From NCBI GenBank assembly GCA_902799655.1, contig CADCBH010000003.1, positions 78,153 to 142,152 of the forward strand: a DNA stretch of 64,000 nt, in the 5' to 3' direction. This DNA is from an uncultured Bacteroidales bacterium. GTDB lineage: Bacteria > Bacteroidota > Bacteroidia > Bacteroidales > Bacteroidaceae. The notes beneath the pieces were generated by a model. That model worked only from the letters and a program-made list of their open reading frames with translations. It ran no database searches and was not told where the DNA came from. Positions 1-8,917 of the stretch are shown one piece after another. Both the position numbers and the translations under genes were made by a program. The stretch's first letter is position 1, and each line of letters opens with the position of its first letter.

Positions 1-91
1 AACCTTGGGAAGGCGGACTTTTCGGAGAGAGCCAGGAAACCTGCCATGTCAAACGAATTGAAGCGAAAGCCCCGGGAACAGGGCTGAGTGG
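1..91 (+). promoter_or_regulatory. Cobalamin riboswitch, 3' part, with expression-platform hairpin
   Basis: The leader holds the B12-box signature GAGCCAGGAAACCTGCC (about 29-45), preceded by a GGGAAGG segment, as in the 3' half of cobalamin riboswitches. The 5' half lies before the window. A short hairpin follows (AGCCC at 68-72 pairing with GGGCT at 81-85) and ends only 6 nt before the start codon at 92. It could act as the regulatory stem whose loop docks on the aptamer and blocks translation initiation. The signature is seen directly; the mechanism is inferred. Control would cover the receptor gene and perhaps the genes after it. Confidence 0.85.
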
Positions 92-2263
92 ATGAGAATC
101 AATTTAATGAAGAATAGACAGGTGAGAAGACTTCTGTGGTTGCCTCTATGCCTTATGGCATTATGTTCTTATGCCCAGAACAATAAACTACAGCATAGTC
201 AGATGGAAGATTCAGTAGCACTTCGTAATGTGACTGTTATTGGCAAGTCAAAGACCCAACGACTGCGTGAGGGCGCTTTGTCAGTCAATGCTATTGACAT
301 CAGCTCCTTCATCGGTTCCATTCACTCGTTGAATGATGTAGTGGACCGTACGGCAGGCGTTAAGATTCGTGAGGAAGGTGGTGTGGGTTCTGATTTCGAC
401 ATGAGTATCAGTGGAATGTCTGGTAATTCGGTGCGTTACTTCATAGATGGTGTGCCGATGGATGCGAAAGGTACTGGACTCACTTTGTCAAATCTGCCAG
501 TTAGCTTGATAGACCATGTGGAAATATATAAAGGTGTAGTGCCTACATGGTTGAATAGTGACGTCCTGGGCGGAGCGGTGAATATAGTGACCAACCGTCA
601 ACGTAAGAACTTCCTGGATATGTCGTATGGACTGGGTTCGTACCACACTCATAAGGCTGACCTTAACGCGCAGTATGTCTTTAAGAATGGGTTGACGCTA
701 CGTCCAACTCTTGGTGTTAACTATTCAAAGAATGACTATATGATGAAGGATGTTGAGGTGTGGGATGAGAGCGTCCGCAAATATGTGCCGCAGAATCGGC
801 GTCGCTTCCATGACGCTTACCTGTCATTCTTCGGACAATTGGAGGTGGGTGTGACGAATCAGTCGTGGGCCGACGAATTCTTTGTGTCCCTCTCCTATAA
901 TTTGGTGAATAAAGAACTGCAGACGGGTCAAGTTCAGACGCGCGTCATTGGTCAGGCAGACCGTTCGAGCAGTTCCTGGAGTATTGGTGCCCGCTATATG
1001 AAACGGGAATTCCTGATGAAACAGTTGAGTGCCCATATTTCGTTCTCGCATACATGGGATCACTCTATCACGACAGATACGGCTCATAGGCAGTACGACT
1101 GGAACGGTGACTATATCAGGAGTTCACGCAATGAGATTAATGGCCGTGCCTTCTCACAGCGCCATTTCAAGCGACCATTGACCATTGTTAGGGCCGATTT
1201 GAAATATGCCTTTAACGATTGTCATCTGCTCAATCTGAGCTATGCGCTGAATCGTACGGGTAACAATCGATGGGATGATGTTGAGGCAGACTTTATGCCA
1301 GCCAATGATGTATTGGCAAAGCACATCATAGGCCTTTCATATAATCAGGTATTGATGAATGGCAGGATGAGCAATACCTTCTTTTTGAAAGACTACATCA
1401 ATTATCTGAGTGTTGAACAAACAGACCTTTCGTTTTTGACGTTCTCCGATGAGGTGGCTTCCAAGACGACCAAGAACAGTATGGGAGGGGGATTCGGTAC
1501 GAAATTGGAGATTGCACCACAGTTCTCTGTAAAGGCCAGCTACGAACATACGGTGCGTCTGCCGTTGGCTCGTGAGATGCTGGGCAATGGCAGTTCCATC
1601 TATGCCAATCTGGCGTTAAAACCCGAGATGAGCGATAATGTCAACTTGGGATTCTTTGGTACTTTTCGCTTTGGTCAGCATACGCTCTATTATGAGGCCA
1701 ATGGCTTTTTAAGATATGTTGATAACTATATTCAGCCTCAGATTACTGAGAAGGAAGGCACTATGCAATATGGCAATGAGCCTGCAGTGCATATCAAAGG
1801 TCTTGAGGGTGAGGTGCGTTACGACTGGAACCACCGCCTTCAGGTGCTGGGTAACATCAGCTGGCAAGATGCACGCAACCGCAACCGCTATATGGATGAC
1901 GGTAAAGAATCGGTGACGTATAACAACCGTATGCCCAACCGCCCGTGGCTGTTTGCTTCGGCAGAAGCCCATTATACGTTTCATGACCTGATGCAGAAAG
2001 GCGACCGTCTGACTTTGGGCGCTGACTATCAGTGGGTGCACTGGTTCTACCTCTCGTGGGAGGCGTATGGAGCTGAGGACACGAAGGCGCGCATTCCTGA
2101 GAAGAATATCTTTGGTGGCAATATTACCTATTCATGGCACAAGGAACGATACAGTGTGTCATTTGACTGCCAGAATCTGTTTGACGAGACGGTTTACGAC
2201 AATTACAAGCTCCAGAAACCTGGTCGTTCACTATTCCTTAAGTTCAGACTGCTATTGCAATAA
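92..2263 (+). CDS. btuB: TonB-dependent outer-membrane receptor, probable cobalamin/corrinoid (BtuB-type)
   Basis: This 723-residue outer-membrane receptor would import a large ligand using TonB energy. It has a signal peptide (hydrophobic stretch near residues 14-28, ending SYAQ), a plug domain near residues 50-165 (DVVDRTAGVKIREEGGVGSD; YFIDGVP; GGAVNIVTN), and then a beta-barrel closing in the usual aromatic C-terminus. It lacks the N-terminal carboxypeptidase-regulatory domain found in SusC proteins. The ligand is inferred from the cobalamin riboswitch directly upstream and the B12 genes downstream. Met6 at 107 is an alternative start. A lipoprotein gene follows after 55 nt. Confidence 0.85.
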   Translation: MRINLMKNRQVRRLLWLPLCLMALCSYAQNNKLQHSQMEDSVALRNVTVIGKSKTQRLREGALSVNAIDISSFIGSIHSLNDVVDRTAGVKIREEGGVGSDFDMSISGMSGNSVRYFIDGVPMDAKGTGLTLSNLPVSLIDHVEIYKGVVPTWLNSDVLGGAVNIVTNRQRKNFLDMSYGLGSYHTHKADLNAQYVFKNGLTLRPTLGVNYSKNDYMMKDVEVWDESVRKYVPQNRRRFHDAYLSFFGQLEVGVTNQSWADEFFVSLSYNLVNKELQTGQVQTRVIGQADRSSSSWSIGARYMKREFLMKQLSAHISFSHTWDHSITTDTAHRQYDWNGDYIRSSRNEINGRAFSQRHFKRPLTIVRADLKYAFNDCHLLNLSYALNRTGNNRWDDVEADFMPANDVLAKHIIGLSYNQVLMNGRMSNTFFLKDYINYLSVEQTDLSFLTFSDEVASKTTKNSMGGGFGTKLEIAPQFSVKASYEHTVRLPLAREMLGNGSSIYANLALKPEMSDNVNLGFFGTFRFGQHTLYYEANGFLRYVDNYIQPQITEKEGTMQYGNEPAVHIKGLEGEVRYDWNHRLQVLGNISWQDARNRNRYMDDGKESVTYNNRMPNRPWLFASAEAHYTFHDLMQKGDRLTLGADYQWVHWFYLSWEAYGAEDTKARIPEKNIFGGNITYSWHKERYSVSFDCQNLFDETVYDNYKLQKPGRSLFLKFRLLLQ

Positions 2264-2318
2264 TTTGTATTCATATCATCAATTATAATTATGTAATAAT
2301 TATCAAAATGAAAAAACA

Positions 2319-3584
2319 ATGAAAAAGTTAAGCATGTTCTATTCGCTGGTGGCAGCATTGATGCTCAGCACCGCATTCTCTTCGTGTTCGAAGGACGATG
2401 ACAAAACTGTTCCGGATCCTCCAAAGACTGTTTACCACTACGACCTGACTGTTGTTGCAGGCAATCATGGTGGTATGAGCAAGGATAAGTCGCACATCAC
2501 ACTGAGTGTTGCCTCGTTGAGTGATGCTACCCAGACCATCAGTTTTGAAGGCAAAGGATCAGAAATCACGAACTACACGATGGAGAGCATCACTGACGGA
2601 AAGTATTACTATCAGGTGCCTGTATCTAGTGACCGTTTCTCTAAATTGCAGTTTAAGGACAACAAGATGACTGTCGTTCAGGAACAGAAGTTCCAGGAGA
2701 ATACCTATAAAGCCCGTAACTACACCCATGCCTGGACTGGTGACAATACACTGGTCATCATGTCCACAGACGGTGATCATAAGAATGTGATGTGGACCAA
2801 GTTGAATACAACAAACATGACTATTACTGGTGAGGGCACCTTGTCTGTTAAGGTTGCAGAAGGCTATAATGTGCTTACCACCAGTGGCGTCTTGGCATAC
2901 CGTAAGAGTGACAACAAATTGTTCTACTTCTATTACAACAAGAAGGAAACCAGCGGTAGTAGCAAGACGTCAAACGAGCCCTTCTTCCGTATTGCTGTTC
3001 TCAATCCCCAGACGATGGCCGTCGAGCAGGAGATTGTTAACAAGGAAGCTGCCCAGATGACAGGTTCAGCCTATGGTGAATTGTTGCAGCAGACTGTATT
3101 CTTCGACGAAGCAGACAATCTGTACCTCTCAGCTTTTAGTTCGGTCAACAAGAAGAACATTGGTAAACTGTTGCGTATCAAGAAAGGCACTTTCGACTTC
3201 GAAGAAGGTTACAACGCCTTCCCTGAGGCTAAAGGTAAGTTGTTGACCATTCAGTATTTGGGCAATGGCAAGGTGTTGGCATACTCTGGCGATAATGCCA
3301 TTGGCTCAAGCATTGGCGATGTGGCCTACTACTATTCCATTATCGATGTGAACAGTAAGTCAAGCACAAGGCTGGCCTATAATGGTGTCGAGATTCCTTA
3401 TAGCAGCGGTAGCTTCTCGCAGCGCTCAGTATTCAATGCCAACGAGAAGAAGGCTTACTTTGGTGTGAATACTGCCGACGAACAGTGCATTTACATCTAT
3501 GACGCAGCAACAGGCAATGTGACGAAGGGTGTATCAATTGCTGCTGGTTATTACTTTGACCAGATTCGACTTTTCGAAGACTAA
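2319..3584 (+). CDS. DUF4374-like surface lipoprotein, possible corrinoid-capture partner
   Basis: The 421-residue product starts with a lipoprotein signal peptide ending FSSCSKDDD: the lipid-bearing Cys is followed by a Ser-Lys-Asp-Asp-Asp run like the Bacteroidetes signal for export to the cell surface. The body has repeated beta-rich segments (for example KLFYFYYNK, LYLSAF, CIYIYDAATG) that suggest a beta-propeller. I assign it to DUF4374 from recall, not from a search. Receptor plus surface lipoprotein under a B12 riboswitch matches the BtuB-BtuG/BtuH arrangement of Bacteroides, so it may bind corrinoids outside the cell. Sequence identity with BtuG or BtuH is not claimed. cbiL follows after 18 nt. 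Confidence 0.7.
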   Translation: MKKLSMFYSLVAALMLSTAFSSCSKDDDKTVPDPPKTVYHYDLTVVAGNHGGMSKDKSHITLSVASLSDATQTISFEGKGSEITNYTMESITDGKYYYQVPVSSDRFSKLQFKDNKMTVVQEQKFQENTYKARNYTHAWTGDNTLVIMSTDGDHKNVMWTKLNTTNMTITGEGTLSVKVAEGYNVLTTSGVLAYRKSDNKLFYFYYNKKETSGSSKTSNEPFFRIAVLNPQTMAVEQEIVNKEAAQMTGSAYGELLQQTVFFDEADNLYLSAFSSVNKKNIGKLLRIKKGTFDFEEGYNAFPEAKGKLLTIQYLGNGKVLAYSGDNAIGSSIGDVAYYYSIIDVNSKSSTRLAYNGVEIPYSSGSFSQRSVFNANEKKAYFGVNTADEQCIYIYDAATGNVTKGVSIAAGYYFDQIRLFED

Positions 3585-3602
3585 TCCTTTTTTTCAATTA
3601 CT

Positions 3603-4289
3603 ATGAGAACACCCGTATCATTCCTTTCGTTAGGTCCTGGCGACCCTGAGCTGTTGACGCTCAAGGCCGTCAAGGCCTTACGAGAGGCTGATGTTGTTGT
3701 GGTGCCTTGTACACACAACCATTCAAGGGCTGCAGAGATTATCCTTGACTGGTGTGACGAGGCGAAGATGTACCGCTATGAACTGCCAATGCTGAAAGAC
3801 CGCAGGGCAGTCAATGAGGTGTATGCTGATATTTGTCACCATATCGGGTCTTGGTACGACGAAGGGCGTCGGGTGGCTGTTGCCGTTGAAGGTGACGTCA
3901 GCATCTATGCTTCTATCCATTATGTGATGGACGAACTGATGCGGAGAGATATTCCTATTGTCCAGTGTGCCGGAATACCCTCGTTTATTGCTGCAGCAGG
4001 TATGGCCCATCTCTCACTGGTCAGCCAGCAACAGCGCCTTGTCGTGTTGCCAGGAGATGCTGATACAAAGACCCTACAGCTCTTGGTGTCCAGCAATCAT
4101 GTGGTTGTCGTGATGAAGCTGTCACAGTGTGCTGAGGCCTTCAAAGATTTCATGCGCCAGAATCCCAGTATCGTCTGTCATTACTTCGAGAATGTGGGGA
4201 CCTCAGAGGCTTTTCATACCACACGGCGTGATGAGATTTTGTCCCGCCAAATACCTTATTTTTCACTTTGTATCCTATTCCCTGCTTGA
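3603..4289 (+). CDS. cbiL: Precorrin-2 / cobalt-factor II C20-methyltransferase
   Basis: A cytoplasmic SAM-dependent tetrapyrrole methylase of 228 residues that adds the C-20 methyl group during corrin-ring synthesis. The N-terminal motif LGPGDPELLTLKAVKAL is the family's SAM-binding signature. The later segments VAVEGDVSIYAS and CAGIPSFIAAA fit the glycine-rich loops of CbiL/CobI. Length is close to the usual 230-240. It sits 18 nt after the lipoprotein gene and 30 nt before cbiA, so it is probably cotranscribed. The other ring-modifying methylases (CbiF, CbiH, CbiE/T) are not in the window. Confidence 0.9.
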   Translation: MRTPVSFLSLGPGDPELLTLKAVKALREADVVVVPCTHNHSRAAEIILDWCDEAKMYRYELPMLKDRRAVNEVYADICHHIGSWYDEGRRVAVAVEGDVSIYASIHYVMDELMRRDIPIVQCAGIPSFIAAAGMAHLSLVSQQQRLVVLPGDADTKTLQLLVSSNHVVVVMKLSQCAEAFKDFMRQNPSIVCHYFENVGTSEAFHTTRRDEILSRQIPYFSLCILFPA

Positions 4290-4306
4290 GTTTGCGATTT
4301 TTTTTG

Positions 4307-4314
4307 TAATTTCG
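4307..4314 (+). promoter_or_regulatory. Possible -7 promoter element before cbiA
   Basis: TAATTTCG differs by one base from the Bacteroidetes -7 consensus TAnnTTTG and ends 5 nt before the cbiA start codon. A transcript starting here would have almost no leader and could let cbiA onward be expressed separately from the riboswitch-controlled genes. No convincing -33 element was found at the ideal distance, so this is tentative. Confidence 0.4.
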
Positions 4315-4319
4315 CAGCC

Positions 4320-5579
4320 ATGAACAACGCTTTCTTAATCGCAGCACCTACGAGTGGCTCTGGCAAGACGACAGTCTCGCGAGGACTGATGGCGTTGTTG
4401 ACAGCCAAGGGGTATCAGGTGCAACCCTTTAAGTGCGGCCCCGACTATATCGACACCAAGTTCCACGAAGCGGTGTGCCATCGCCCCAGCGTCAACCTCG
4501 ATACCTTTATGGCTACGCCGGAACATGTCAGCGAACTCTTTGCCCGCTATGGTGCAGATGCTGATATCTGTATCGTTGAAGGTATGATGGGACTGTTCGA
4601 CGGTTACGATCGCGACAAGGGCTCGTCTGCCGAGATAGCTAGCGTGTTAGGCCTTCCTGTGGTATTGGTAGTCGATGCGAAGTCGGCAGCCTATTCGATG
4701 GCTCCGCTGTTGCAGGGCTTTGTCAATTTCCGCAAGGATGTGCATATCGCTGGTGTCATATTCAATAAGATAGGCAGCGAACGCCACTATCAGATGCTTC
4801 TTCAAGTATGCGACGACTTGGGTATCACATGCTTTGGCTATCTGCCCAAGCAAACTGCATTGGAGCAGGGCTCGCGCTATCTTGGCCTTGACTATTCCAA
4901 AGAGGCAGAGAGCCGCGAGCTCGTTAGTCTGTTGCAGGCACATGTCGATTGGCAAGCCCTAAGTACGCTGACAGTCCGAAGGCGTCGGACTGTGAGTCCG
5001 AAGGCATCGGACTGCGAGTCCGAAGGCGTCGGACTGCATGCAATGATAGCTCGTAACAGCGACTCCTTTGCTTTTCTCTATCAGGAAAGAATGGATGCTT
5101 TTGCATCGACCCGCTTTTTTGACCCAGAGAAGGATGTGCCTTGTCTTGACAATATTGATATGCTTTATCTGCCTGGAGGCTATCCCGAGAAGCATTTGGA
5201 GGCTCTGGTGGCTAATGAGGCTTGCCGCAAGGCCATCAAGGACTATGCAGAACGGGGTGGGCGAGTGGTTGCCGAGTGTGGTGGCATGATGTATCTCTGC
5301 GAGGCCATTGTGACCGATGAGGGCGAGTATCCTATGTGTGGCGTGCTGCCCTATCGTATCACAGCCCGTCAGGCAGACAGGAAACTTTCATTAGGCTATC
5401 GCCGTTTCGAACTCGATGGCAAGGAATATCGCGGTCATGAGTTCCATTATACGCAGTTCCTGGGCGAGAAGCCGCAGTCAGTCACCCAGGTGTATAATGC
5501 CAAGGGAGAACCTGTGGAGACCCCCGTCTTCAAGTATCAAAACGTGCTGGCGAGCTATACGCATCTCTATCAGCTATGA
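4320..5579 (+). CDS. cbiA: Cobyrinic acid a,c-diamide synthase
   Basis: The enzyme amidates the a and c side chains of (cob)yrinic acid using glutamine and ATP. The N-terminal ATP-binding domain has the P-loop APTSGSGKTT (residues 9-18) and FKCGPDYIDTKF. The C-terminal class-I glutamine amidotransferase domain has LPGGYPEKHLE, the nucleophile region VAECGGMMYLCEA and YRGHEFHYTQF. Between the domains, residues about 218-240 come from three copies of a 22-nt hairpin repeat and read differently in each copy (see the repeat entry). Length 419 is a little below the usual 430-460. The stop overlaps the cbiP start (ATGA). Confidence 0.93.
   Translation: MNNAFLIAAPTSGSGKTTVSRGLMALLTAKGYQVQPFKCGPDYIDTKFHEAVCHRPSVNLDTFMATPEHVSELFARYGADADICIVEGMMGLFDGYDRDKGSSAEIASVLGLPVVLVVDAKSAAYSMAPLLQGFVNFRKDVHIAGVIFNKIGSERHYQMLLQVCDDLGITCFGYLPKQTALEQGSRYLGLDYSKEAESRELVSLLQAHVDWQALSTLTVRRRRTVSPKASDCESEGVGLHAMIARNSDSFAFLYQERMDAFASTRFFDPEKDVPCLDNIDMLYLPGGYPEKHLEALVANEACRKAIKDYAERGGRVVAECGGMMYLCEAIVTDEGEYPMCGVLPYRITARQADRKLSLGYRRFELDGKEYRGHEFHYTQFLGEKPQSVTQVYNAKGEPVETPVFKYQNVLASYTHLYQL
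4973..5038 (+). repeat. Three tandem 22-nt palindromic units inside cbiA
   Basis: Units begin at 4973, 4995 and 5017. Each is AGTCCGA-AGGCG-TCGGACT (middle copy AGGCA), a perfect 7-bp hairpin with a 5-nt loop, followed by a 3-nt spacer. A 22-nt period is not a multiple of 3, so the three copies are read in three frames, and only the total of 66 nt keeps the gene open. The insert falls in the linker between the ATPase and amidotransferase domains. Confidence 0.95.
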
Positions 5580-7036
5580 AACGACTTCATCCGATTATGT
5601 TGGCAGGTACAGGCAGTGACGTGGGTAAGAGCGTCATTGCTGCAGCACTTTGTCGCATCTTCAGGCAGGATGGCTACAGTCCGGCTCCTTTCAAGGCTCA
5701 GAATATGGCTCTCAACAGCTATGCCACGCCTGATGGCCTGGAGATAGGACGCGCCCAAGCGGTACAGGCAGAAGCTGCTGGCATCCCCTGTCATACGGAT
5801 ATGAACCCGCTGCTTCTGAAACCCAACTCCGACCATACTTCCCAGGTTGTACTCAATGGTAAGCCTATTGGCAACCGCGATGCGTACGACTTCTGGCGTC
5901 GAGGTGAGAAGGGTGGGGTGCAAGGAGCAGGCCTTGACTTCCGCAAGGAGGTCTGCATGGCCTTCGATCGCTTGGCTTCTCGCTACAATCCAATCGTGAT
6001 GGAGGGCGCAGGCAGCATCTCTGAGATGAATCTGAAGGATACCGACCTCGTGAATCTTCCGATGGCCTGTCATGCTGGTGCTGATGTCGTCTTGGTGGGT
6101 GATATTGACAGAGGTGGCGTCTTTGCTTCCGTCTATGGCAGCATCATGTTGCAGACACCTGAAGACCGCCAGCTCATCAAAGGTATTGTCATCAATAAGT
6201 TCAGGGGCGACATGCGCCTGTTCGATGAGGGACGACGTATGCTGGAAGACATCTGTGGCATCCCCGTCCTTGGTGTCGTACCCTATTTCAAGGATATCTA
6301 TATTGAAGAGGAAGACTCGGTAAGCCTTGAGAAGAAACGACGCGAACTGGCTGAGGGTAAGGTGAACATTGCTGTCGTACTGTTGCGCCATATCTCGAAC
6401 TTCACCGACTTCGATACACTGGAGCGCGACCCTCGTGTCAACCTCTTCTATACCAGTAATGTGGCAGACATCAGCCAGTCGGACATCATCATACTGCCAG
6501 GAACGAAATCCACTTTGGACGACTTGTCGGAGCTGCGCCGCAATGGTTGTGCACAGGCTATCCAGCGCGCCCATTGTGAGGGGAAAATGGTGGTTGGTAT
6601 CTGTGGAGGCTATCAGATGCTGGGCCAGACAGTCAGCGACCCTGAAGGTATCGAGGGCAACATTGCCACTCTGCCAGGCCTTGGACTCCTGCCCATCCAT
6701 ACCACGATGACACCAGAGAAGACAACGCGCCAGGTGACCTTCCAGTTTGATGGACAGACATGCCAGGGCTACGAGATTCATCAAGGCGTCAGCACGACAG
6801 GTGAAGCCATCCTGCAGACAGACCATTGTATCGGTACCTATATTCACGGCATCCTTGACAATGCTCCCGTGATAGAATATCTTCTCAGGAAAACAGGGAA
6901 GGGGCCTCGTGAGGCAATGGCCTCTGCGAACAGCTATGCTGACTTCAAAGAACAGCAATACGACAAGCTGGCTGACCATGTGCGCCAGCATGTGGACATC
7001 AACAGACTCTATCAAATCCTATCCGACAATGATTAA
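5576..7036 (+). CDS. cbiP: Cobyric acid synthase
   Basis: This 486-residue enzyme amidates side chains b, d, e and g of adenosylcobyrinic acid a,c-diamide to give adenosylcobyric acid. The N-terminal domain has the P-loop GTGSDVGKSVIAAALCRIF (residues 11-29) and the CobQ signature FKAQNMALNSYAT. The C-terminal amidotransferase domain has the nucleophile motif VGICGGYQMLG and ends with TYIHGILDN. Length is normal for the family (about 490-500). It overlaps cbiA by 4 nt and the next gene by 8 nt, which points to translational coupling. Confidence 0.95.
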   Translation: MKRLHPIMLAGTGSDVGKSVIAAALCRIFRQDGYSPAPFKAQNMALNSYATPDGLEIGRAQAVQAEAAGIPCHTDMNPLLLKPNSDHTSQVVLNGKPIGNRDAYDFWRRGEKGGVQGAGLDFRKEVCMAFDRLASRYNPIVMEGAGSISEMNLKDTDLVNLPMACHAGADVVLVGDIDRGGVFASVYGSIMLQTPEDRQLIKGIVINKFRGDMRLFDEGRRMLEDICGIPVLGVVPYFKDIYIEEEDSVSLEKKRRELAEGKVNIAVVLLRHISNFTDFDTLERDPRVNLFYTSNVADISQSDIIILPGTKSTLDDLSELRRNGCAQAIQRAHCEGKMVVGICGGYQMLGQTVSDPEGIEGNIATLPGLGLLPIHTTMTPEKTTRQVTFQFDGQTCQGYEIHQGVSTTGEAILQTDHCIGTYIHGILDNAPVIEYLLRKTGKGPREAMASANSYADFKEQQYDKLADHVRQHVDINRLYQILSDND

Positions 7037-8009
7037 GGGACACGGAGACGATTCATATCAGTACCCGCACATTGAGACGGACTTCTCGTCGAACATCTGT
7101 GCCAACGGCAACCACCAAGTGCTGATGGCACACTTGGCTACTTGTCCTCATCTGATAGACCACTACCCTGAACCTGAGGCATGGTCGTTAGAGCGGATGA
7201 TAGCTGAAAAGCACGGCTTGGACCCGTCACAGGTCATCGTGACCAGCGGAGCTACTGAGGCTATCTACCTCATTGCACAGGCTTTTCCCTTCTCTGCGGA
7301 GATTCCCAAACCAACCTTCAGCGAGTATGAAGACGCCTGTACGATGTTTCCACGGACAGACACGGCCCATCGCATGCTGTGGCTTTGCAATCCCAATAAT
7401 CCGACAGGTGATGTCTATGACCAGTCGGTTATCGACAGCATGCTGGCGCGATACGACCTGCTGGTGGTCGATCAGTCCTATGAATACTATACCGACCGTT
7501 TCGTGATGAATCCACAATGGGCGGCACGGATGCCCAACGTGATTCAGATTCACTCGCTGACCAAGACCTACTGTGTGCCAGGTCTGCGACTGGGCTATAT
7601 CACGACCCACCGTTCACTGGCAGAGCATATCCGTCTTTACCTGCGCCCCTGGAGCGTTTCAGCACTCTCTGTTGAGGCTGGCAAGTTCCTGCTGCAGCAC
7701 GACGATTTGCGCTGTACACCCAATCTGAATGAAGCGATGCGCCTCAGAGATATGCTGGAGCAGATTGATGGCATCCTGACGCAGGAGACGAATACCAACT
7801 TCATGCTGTGTCAGTTTGAATCGGGCTCTGCGTCACATCTGAAGGATTATCTGGCACGCAAGCACCAGATGCTGATTCGTGACGCATCGAATTTCCGCGG
7901 ACTGACTGCCCGCCATTTCCGCATTGCTGCGCAACAACCCCACGAGAACGATGCCTTGGTGGAGGCTATCAAGGCATATATGAAGGAACAGACATGTACG
8001 AAGCAGTAA
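7029..8009 (+). CDS. cobD: L-threonine-O-3-phosphate decarboxylase (CobD-type PLP enzyme)
   Basis: This fold-type I PLP enzyme is expected to turn threonine phosphate into (R)-1-amino-2-propanol phosphate, the linker of the B12 lower ligand. Visible motifs are VTSGATEAIYLIAQ, the substrate/PLP site NPNNPTG, VDQSYEYY and the Schiff-base lysine in HSLTKTYCVPGLRLGY (Lys179). The ATG at 7029 is chosen because it is followed at once by conserved family sequence; it overlaps cbiP by 8 nt. At 326 residues it is shorter than Salmonella CobD (364). Histidinol-phosphate aminotransferases are close relatives, so the substrate rests on its place between cbiP and cbiB. Confidence 0.87.
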   Translation: MIKGHGDDSYQYPHIETDFSSNICANGNHQVLMAHLATCPHLIDHYPEPEAWSLERMIAEKHGLDPSQVIVTSGATEAIYLIAQAFPFSAEIPKPTFSEYEDACTMFPRTDTAHRMLWLCNPNNPTGDVYDQSVIDSMLARYDLLVVDQSYEYYTDRFVMNPQWAARMPNVIQIHSLTKTYCVPGLRLGYITTHRSLAEHIRLYLRPWSVSALSVEAGKFLLQHDDLRCTPNLNEAMRLRDMLEQIDGILTQETNTNFMLCQFESGSASHLKDYLARKHQMLIRDASNFRGLTARHFRIAAQQPHENDALVEAIKAYMKEQTCTKQ

Positions 8010-8917
8010 TCCCTCTTCTTGTTGCCATTGTCTTCGACTGGTGGCTGGGTGACCCTTCGTGGTTGCCACATCCCATTGTGGGCTATGGTAAGATGATAGC
8101 CTTTGGTGAGAAGCATCTCAACAAAGACCGTCATCGTCAGTTGAAAGGTGCCTTGATGGCTCTCTTCCTGATTGCCGCAGTCTTTGTAGGCGTATGGTCT
8201 CTCCTTTTTATCCTTCCGCCATATTGGCGGGCTGGGATAAGTACCCTTCTCATCTTCTTCTGTCTCGCAGGAACCACCCTCATTCGTGAGGTTCGAGAGG
8301 TATTTCGGGCTGTTGACCGTTCCTTGGAGGAGGGCAGGAAACAGGTGGCTCGTATCGTGGGACGCGATACCTCAGAACTCTCTGCTCAGGAGATTCGCAC
8401 AGCGGCACTGGAAACATTGGCTGAGAATCTGAGTGATGGTGTCATTGCCCCTCTGTTCTGGTTGGCTGTGGGCGGTGTGCCTGCTATGGCAGCCTATAAG
8501 ATGGTCAACACGCTTGATTCGATGATAGGCTACCAGACAGAACGCTACAAAGATTTCGGCTGTTGGGCTGCCCATATCGACGATATTGCCAACTATATCC
8601 CTGCCCGTCTGACGGCTCTGCTGATGGTGATCGCCGTTGGGCGACCGCATCTTGCAGGCTTTGTATGGCGCAATGGTCGTCAACACGCCAGTCCCAATAG
8701 CGGATATCCTGAGGCTGCCTTGGCAGGTATTCTCGATTGTCGCTTCGGAGGCCCTCACTATTATTTTGGCGAACTCTTCGACAAACCTTATATCGGCACC
8801 AACGGGCGACTGCTGACCACTCAGGATATGAAAACTGCCGTATGGGTGAACCGTACGGCAGAAATATTGATGATTGTCTTGGTGGCTGGTGTGCTCATGC
8901 TCAGAAGTACTTGGTAA
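7994..8917 (+). CDS. cbiB: Adenosylcobinamide-phosphate synthase
   Basis: A 307-residue inner-membrane protein that joins aminopropanol phosphate to adenosylcobyric acid. It opens with VIPLLVAIVFDWWLGDPSWL and PHPIVGYG, the typical CbiB start, and has several hydrophobic segments (for example ALFLIAAVFVGVWSLLFILP). The conserved GYQTERYKDFG and SGYPEAALAG follow. It overlaps the CobD-type gene by 16 nt, matching consecutive steps of the pathway. Its 3' end overlaps the convergent cobT by 17 nt. Confidence 0.94.
   Translation: MYEAVIPLLVAIVFDWWLGDPSWLPHPIVGYGKMIAFGEKHLNKDRHRQLKGALMALFLIAAVFVGVWSLLFILPPYWRAGISTLLIFFCLAGTTLIREVREVFRAVDRSLEEGRKQVARIVGRDTSELSAQEIRTAALETLAENLSDGVIAPLFWLAVGGVPAMAAYKMVNTLDSMIGYQTERYKDFGCWAAHIDDIANYIPARLTALLMVIAVGRPHLAGFVWRNGRQHASPNSGYPEAALAGILDCRFGGPHYYFGELFDKPYIGTNGRLLTTQDMKTAVWVNRTAEILMIVLVAGVLMLRSTW

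Noticed and set aside
4973-5038. Reading the cbiA repeats as a CRISPR array
   Set aside because: Units are 22 nt in direct tandem with 3-nt spacers, inside a coding frame, and no cas genes are present.
5570-7015. Long open frame (481 codons) on the minus strand opposite cbiP
   Set aside because: It lies wholly opposite a clear cbiP, shows no known motifs, and its composition mirrors the codon use of the real gene.
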